A stretch of 25,696 nucleotides of DNA from assembly GCA_012798935.1 (NCBI GenBank), contig JAAZMG010000030.1:1-25696 (forward strand). The letters run 5' to 3'. Positions 23,751 to 25,696 of the stretch are shown here, piece after piece (the first letter of the stretch is position 1; each line of letters begins with the position of its first letter). Under the pieces are notes generated by a model. The model did no database searches, was not told the origin of the DNA, and saw only the letters and a program-made list of their open reading frames with translations. A program made the translations under genes and the position numbers. Source of the stretch: Tissierellia bacterium (GTDB taxonomy: Bacteria; Bacillota; Clostridia; Tissierellales; Tepidimicrobiaceae).

Positions 23751-23755
23751 ACATT
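23729..23755 (+). other. mRNA hairpin over the aminotransferase stop codon
   Basis: AATGTCTATTTT and its exact complement (12 bp) flank a CTC loop; the stop codon TAG (23748-23750) is within the second arm. No T-run follows (AAACAGC), and the next gene's AGGAGG is eight bases further on. It may slow decay or hinder initiation at the dehydrogenase gene rather than end transcription. Confidence 0.5.
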
Positions 23756-23776
23756 AAACAGCAAGGAGGATAGAAT

Positions 23777-24799
23777 ATGTCAGGAAAAAAGAAAATTATC
23801 TTTGGTGGAGTACCAGGTATGGATAAAAAATATATAGATAGAATGAAAAAAGGGATTATAAAGGAGTGCGGAAATATAGAGTTTATATTCTTTGGAGAAA
23901 ACACAATAACTAGTAAAGAACTTATAGAAAAATACCATGATGCTCATGTATTAATATCTTGGGATCAGCCAATGGATGAATACACTTATAAATCAATGCC
24001 AAATTTAAGGGCATACTGCCAAGCAAGCGTAGGTTTTAATGCTGCAAATCCTGATATGGCAACTAAATATGGTGTAATAGTAACAAATGTATCAGACTAT
24101 TGTATTGATGAAGTATCTAATCATGCTATAACATTAATTTTAGCCTGTGCACGAAAACTATATATAATGTGGCCAAAAGTTAAAGAGGGAATATGGGATT
24201 GTGCTATAGCTGGAAACATTAATAGATTTGCAGGAAGCACTGTTGGACTCTATGGATTCGGTAAAATAGCCAAAACCATTGCTACAAAACTTAAAGGCTT
24301 TAACGTTAACATTATTGCTAGTGACCCTTATGTTTCAGATGAAGACGGGAAAAAGTATAGTGTTAAAATGGTAAGTTTTGATACATTAATTGAAACTTCT
24401 GATTATATTTCCCTTCATACTCCTTTATTGCCATCTACAGAAGAGGTATTTAATAAATCCGTATTTGAAAGAATGAAACCAACGGCTTTTATAATTAACA
24501 CCTCTCGTGGAAACCTTATAAATCAAGAAGATCTATATGAAGCCCTTACTAATAATTTAATTGCTGGCGCGGCATTAGATGTATTAAAAAATGAACCTCC
24601 AAAGAGTGAAGATAAAAGCATAATTGAATTACCAAATACAATAATTACTGCCCATTCTGCCTTCGTATCCATAGAATCTGCAGAACAACAAATAGATTTA
24701 ACCTGTAAAAATGTTGGACGCATACTTAAGGGAGAAAAAGCAGATTATATTTGCAATCCTGAAGTTCTTAGCCAAATTGATTGGATAAAATATCATTAG
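23777..24799 (+). CDS. D-2-hydroxyacid dehydrogenase (CtBP / PGDH-like)
   Basis: 340 aa. It reduces 2-oxo acids to D-2-hydroxy acids with NADH. The NAD fold has VGLYGFGKIAKTIA (156-169), with GFG and Ala in place of the last Gly. The catalytic Arg is Arg244 in NTSRGNLINQEDL, Glu is Glu273 in DVLKNEPP, and His is His293 in TAHSAF, so the active site is complete. DYCIDEVSNHAITLILACAR (108-127) places it with the C-terminal-binding-protein-like group rather than with SerA proper. The start ATG at 23777 follows AGGAGG by seven bases. As the next step after the aminotransferase it would reduce the 2-oxo acid made there and recycle NAD+. Confidence 0.92.
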   Translation: MSGKKKIIFGGVPGMDKKYIDRMKKGIIKECGNIEFIFFGENTITSKELIEKYHDAHVLISWDQPMDEYTYKSMPNLRAYCQASVGFNAANPDMATKYGVIVTNVSDYCIDEVSNHAITLILACARKLYIMWPKVKEGIWDCAIAGNINRFAGSTVGLYGFGKIAKTIATKLKGFNVNIIASDPYVSDEDGKKYSVKMVSFDTLIETSDYISLHTPLLPSTEEVFNKSVFERMKPTAFIINTSRGNLINQEDLYEALTNNLIAGAALDVLKNEPPKSEDKSIIELPNTIITAHSAFVSIESAEQQIDLTCKNVGRILKGEKADYICNPEVLSQIDWIKYH

Positions 24800-24810
24800 A
24801 ACAATGACTC

Positions 24811-24838
24811 ATGCATATTTATTCACAGGTGTTATAAT
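24811..24838 (+). promoter_or_regulatory. Distal promoter before the second binding-protein gene, with ARG-box-like motif
   Basis: ATGCAT (24811-24816) and TATAAT (24833-24838), 16 apart. TGCATATTTATTCA (24812-24825) fits the E. coli ARG-box pattern TGAATWWWWATTCA at 13 of 14 positions. Equivalent block at 21450-21477, same internal spacing. Confidence 0.45.
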
Positions 24839-24921
24839 GTTACATTTTATTCAACATTTCAAACATTTTTATTTTTATTATTATCCTATGCAACCCCTTG
24901 TATCCTTGACCATGATTGCCC

Positions 24922-24978
24922 TATGCTTTTTAAAAGTCCATATGCTTTTTTTGCCATAAAAAATATTTATGCATTTTT
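24922..24978 (+). promoter_or_regulatory. TATGC boxes upstream of the second proximal promoter
   Basis: TATGCTTTT at 24922-24930 and 24941-24949, and TTTATGCATTTTT at 24966-24978, the last identical to the one 11 bases before the -35 of copy 1. This copy has three boxes against two. Confidence 0.4.
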
Positions 24979-24988
24979 AGGTATTATA

Positions 24989-25017
24989 TTGCAATTTTGC
25001 TCATTATGCCATATAAT
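24989..25017 (+). promoter_or_regulatory. Proximal promoter of the second binding-protein gene
   Basis: TTGCAA (24989-24994) and TATAAT (25012-25017), 17 apart, conserved from copy 1 and about 40 bases before the start codon. Confidence 0.75.
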
Positions 25018-25056
25018 ACTAATATAACGAAGTAAGTTTATTAGGAGGAATGTAAA

Positions 25057-25696
25057 ATGATTAAAAAATTTAGTAAACCTATATCTTTAATTATAGTTAT
25101 CTTATTATTCTCATTGAGTTTAATAGGTTGTAGCAACTCTAAAAAAGCATCATCAAATGAAGCTGTATCAACTATAGAAAAAGTTAAAGATTCAGGCAAA
25201 ATTGTTTTAGGGACCTGTGCTGATTATCCACCTTACGAATTCCATAAACAAATAGACGGTAAGGATCATATTGTAGGATTTGATATCGATATTGCTAAAG
25301 AAATTGCTAAAGATTTAGGAGTAGAACTTGAAATAAAAGATATGGACTTTAATGGGCTTTTAGCAGCATTAGAGACAGAAAATGTGGATATGGTTATAGC
25401 AGGTATGACACCAGATGAAGAAAGAAAAAAAAGCGTTGACTTTTCAAAGGTATATTACGATCCAGAGCAAGGATTATTGGTTAGAGATGAAGACAAAGAA
25501 AAGTATAAATCCATTGAAGATTTAAAGGGTATGAAAGTTGGAGCCCAAAAAGGAACTGTACAAGAAGATGTAGCTAATGATATTGAAGATTCACAGGTTA
25601 AAGCTTTAGGTAAGATTACGGATTTAGTATTAGAGTTAAAGAATGGAAAAATCGATGGAGTTATTTTAGCTATCCCTGTTGCTAAAGCCTATGACA
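25057..25696 (+). CDS. Amino-acid-type ABC transporter substrate-binding lipoprotein (copy 2, cut at right edge)
   Basis: 213 complete codons before the edge. It is a paralogue of the 21694 gene, about four residues in five identical by eye and shorter by one residue just after the lipobox. SLIGC gives the lipidated Cys25; GTCADYPPYEF, GFDIDIAKEIA and DFNGLLAALETENVD are kept. Unlike copy 1 it keeps the ligand-binding Thr (Thr118, AGMTPDEER) with Arg123, but shares the Asp-to-Ala change at Ala206 (LAIPVA). AGGAGG lies eight bases before the ATG at 25057. It has its own copy of both promoters. Permease and ATPase genes may follow outside the window. Confidence 0.92.
   Translation, partial: MIKKFSKPISLIIVILLFSLSLIGCSNSKKASSNEAVSTIEKVKDSGKIVLGTCADYPPYEFHKQIDGKDHIVGFDIDIAKEIAKDLGVELEIKDMDFNGLLAALETENVDMVIAGMTPDEERKKSVDFSKVYYDPEQGLLVRDEDKEKYKSIEDLKGMKVGAQKGTVQEDVANDIEDSQVKALGKITDLVLELKNGKIDGVILAIPVAKAYD

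Larger units (their letters stand above)
24811..25696 (+). repeat. Direct repeat copy 2: control region plus binding-protein gene (cut at edge)
   Basis: Second copy of 21450-22338, in the same orientation and 3.36 kb further on. The distance between distal and proximal -10 boxes is almost the same (178 and 179 bases). The repeat continues to the window edge. Confidence 0.85.

Noticed and set aside
24839..25056. T-box or amino acid riboswitch in the leader of the second binding-protein gene
   Set aside because: No T-box core, no terminator hairpin with T-run, and a strong proximal promoter lies only about 40 bases before the gene.
21450..25696. Transposon or insertion sequence as cause of the binding-protein duplication
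   Set aside because: No transposase, terminal inverted repeats or target-site duplications are seen; copies are in direct order, as in ordinary tandem duplication with drift.

Overview
This AT-rich window (about 30% G+C by eye) comes from a low-G+C Gram-positive anaerobe, most likely a Clostridia/Tissierellales-type Firmicute. The grounds are AGGAGG-type ribosome binding sites before almost every gene, frequent TTG and GTG starts, a CsaB/TagA-type cell-wall polymer cluster, a split transketolase, and the acpS-alr-ndoAI-ndoA gene order also known from Bacillus subtilis. No rRNA, tRNA, CRISPR array, phage gene or transposase was found.

Left part, 1-9.3 kb, minus strand. The 5' part of an AI-2E family permease gene runs off the left edge; where its ATG should be there is an ATA. 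Next is a small exported PrcB-like protein. A tightly packed nine-gene operon follows, reading leftwards from an extended -10 promoter near 9324 to a strong terminator at 1185-1227. Its genes, in order of transcription, are: a GT4 glycosyltransferase, a DUF4330 protein, an unknown membrane protein, an O-antigen ligase-like protein, CsaB (pyruvyl transferase), a TagA/WecG glycosyltransferase, a YitT membrane protein, and the two halves of transketolase. The core looks like a factory for a pyruvylated secondary cell-wall polymer, the type that holds S-layer proteins through SLH domains.

9.3-11.7 kb, minus strand. A three-gene unit encodes a GNAT acetyltransferase, a membrane-anchored conserved protein and a PIG-L deacetylase. 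It has its own promoter and plausibly modifies envelope sugars.

11.7-15.9 kb, minus strand. The ndoAI/ndoA (MazEF-type) toxin-antitoxin pair and alr lie downstream of an unusual fusion of holo-ACP synthase with NAD(P)H-hydrate dehydratase, and of an unknown coiled-coil gene whose promoter overlaps a 17-bp perfect inverted repeat. The 397-bp gap between alr and ndoAI holds a candidate structured RNA of about 200 nt, in the size class of 6S RNA.

16-18.7 kb, minus strand. There is an MtaD-type amidohydrolase, then a DUF1893 protein and a DppA-like M55 peptidase in one operon. A MATE exporter (plus strand) is divergent from dppA and convergent with a DUF362 protein (minus strand).

21.3-25.7 kb, plus strand. 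An amino-acid-type ABC substrate-binding lipoprotein, an aminotransferase and a D-2-hydroxyacid dehydrogenase form an operon. A second, closely related copy of the binding-protein gene follows, complete with the same upstream control region, and is cut by the right edge. Both copies lack the acidic residue that normally grips the ligand's alpha-amino group, and the first copy also lacks a conserved Thr/Ser. Together the genes suggest uptake of an amino acid or a derived acid and its conversion through a 2-oxo acid to a D-2-hydroxy acid.
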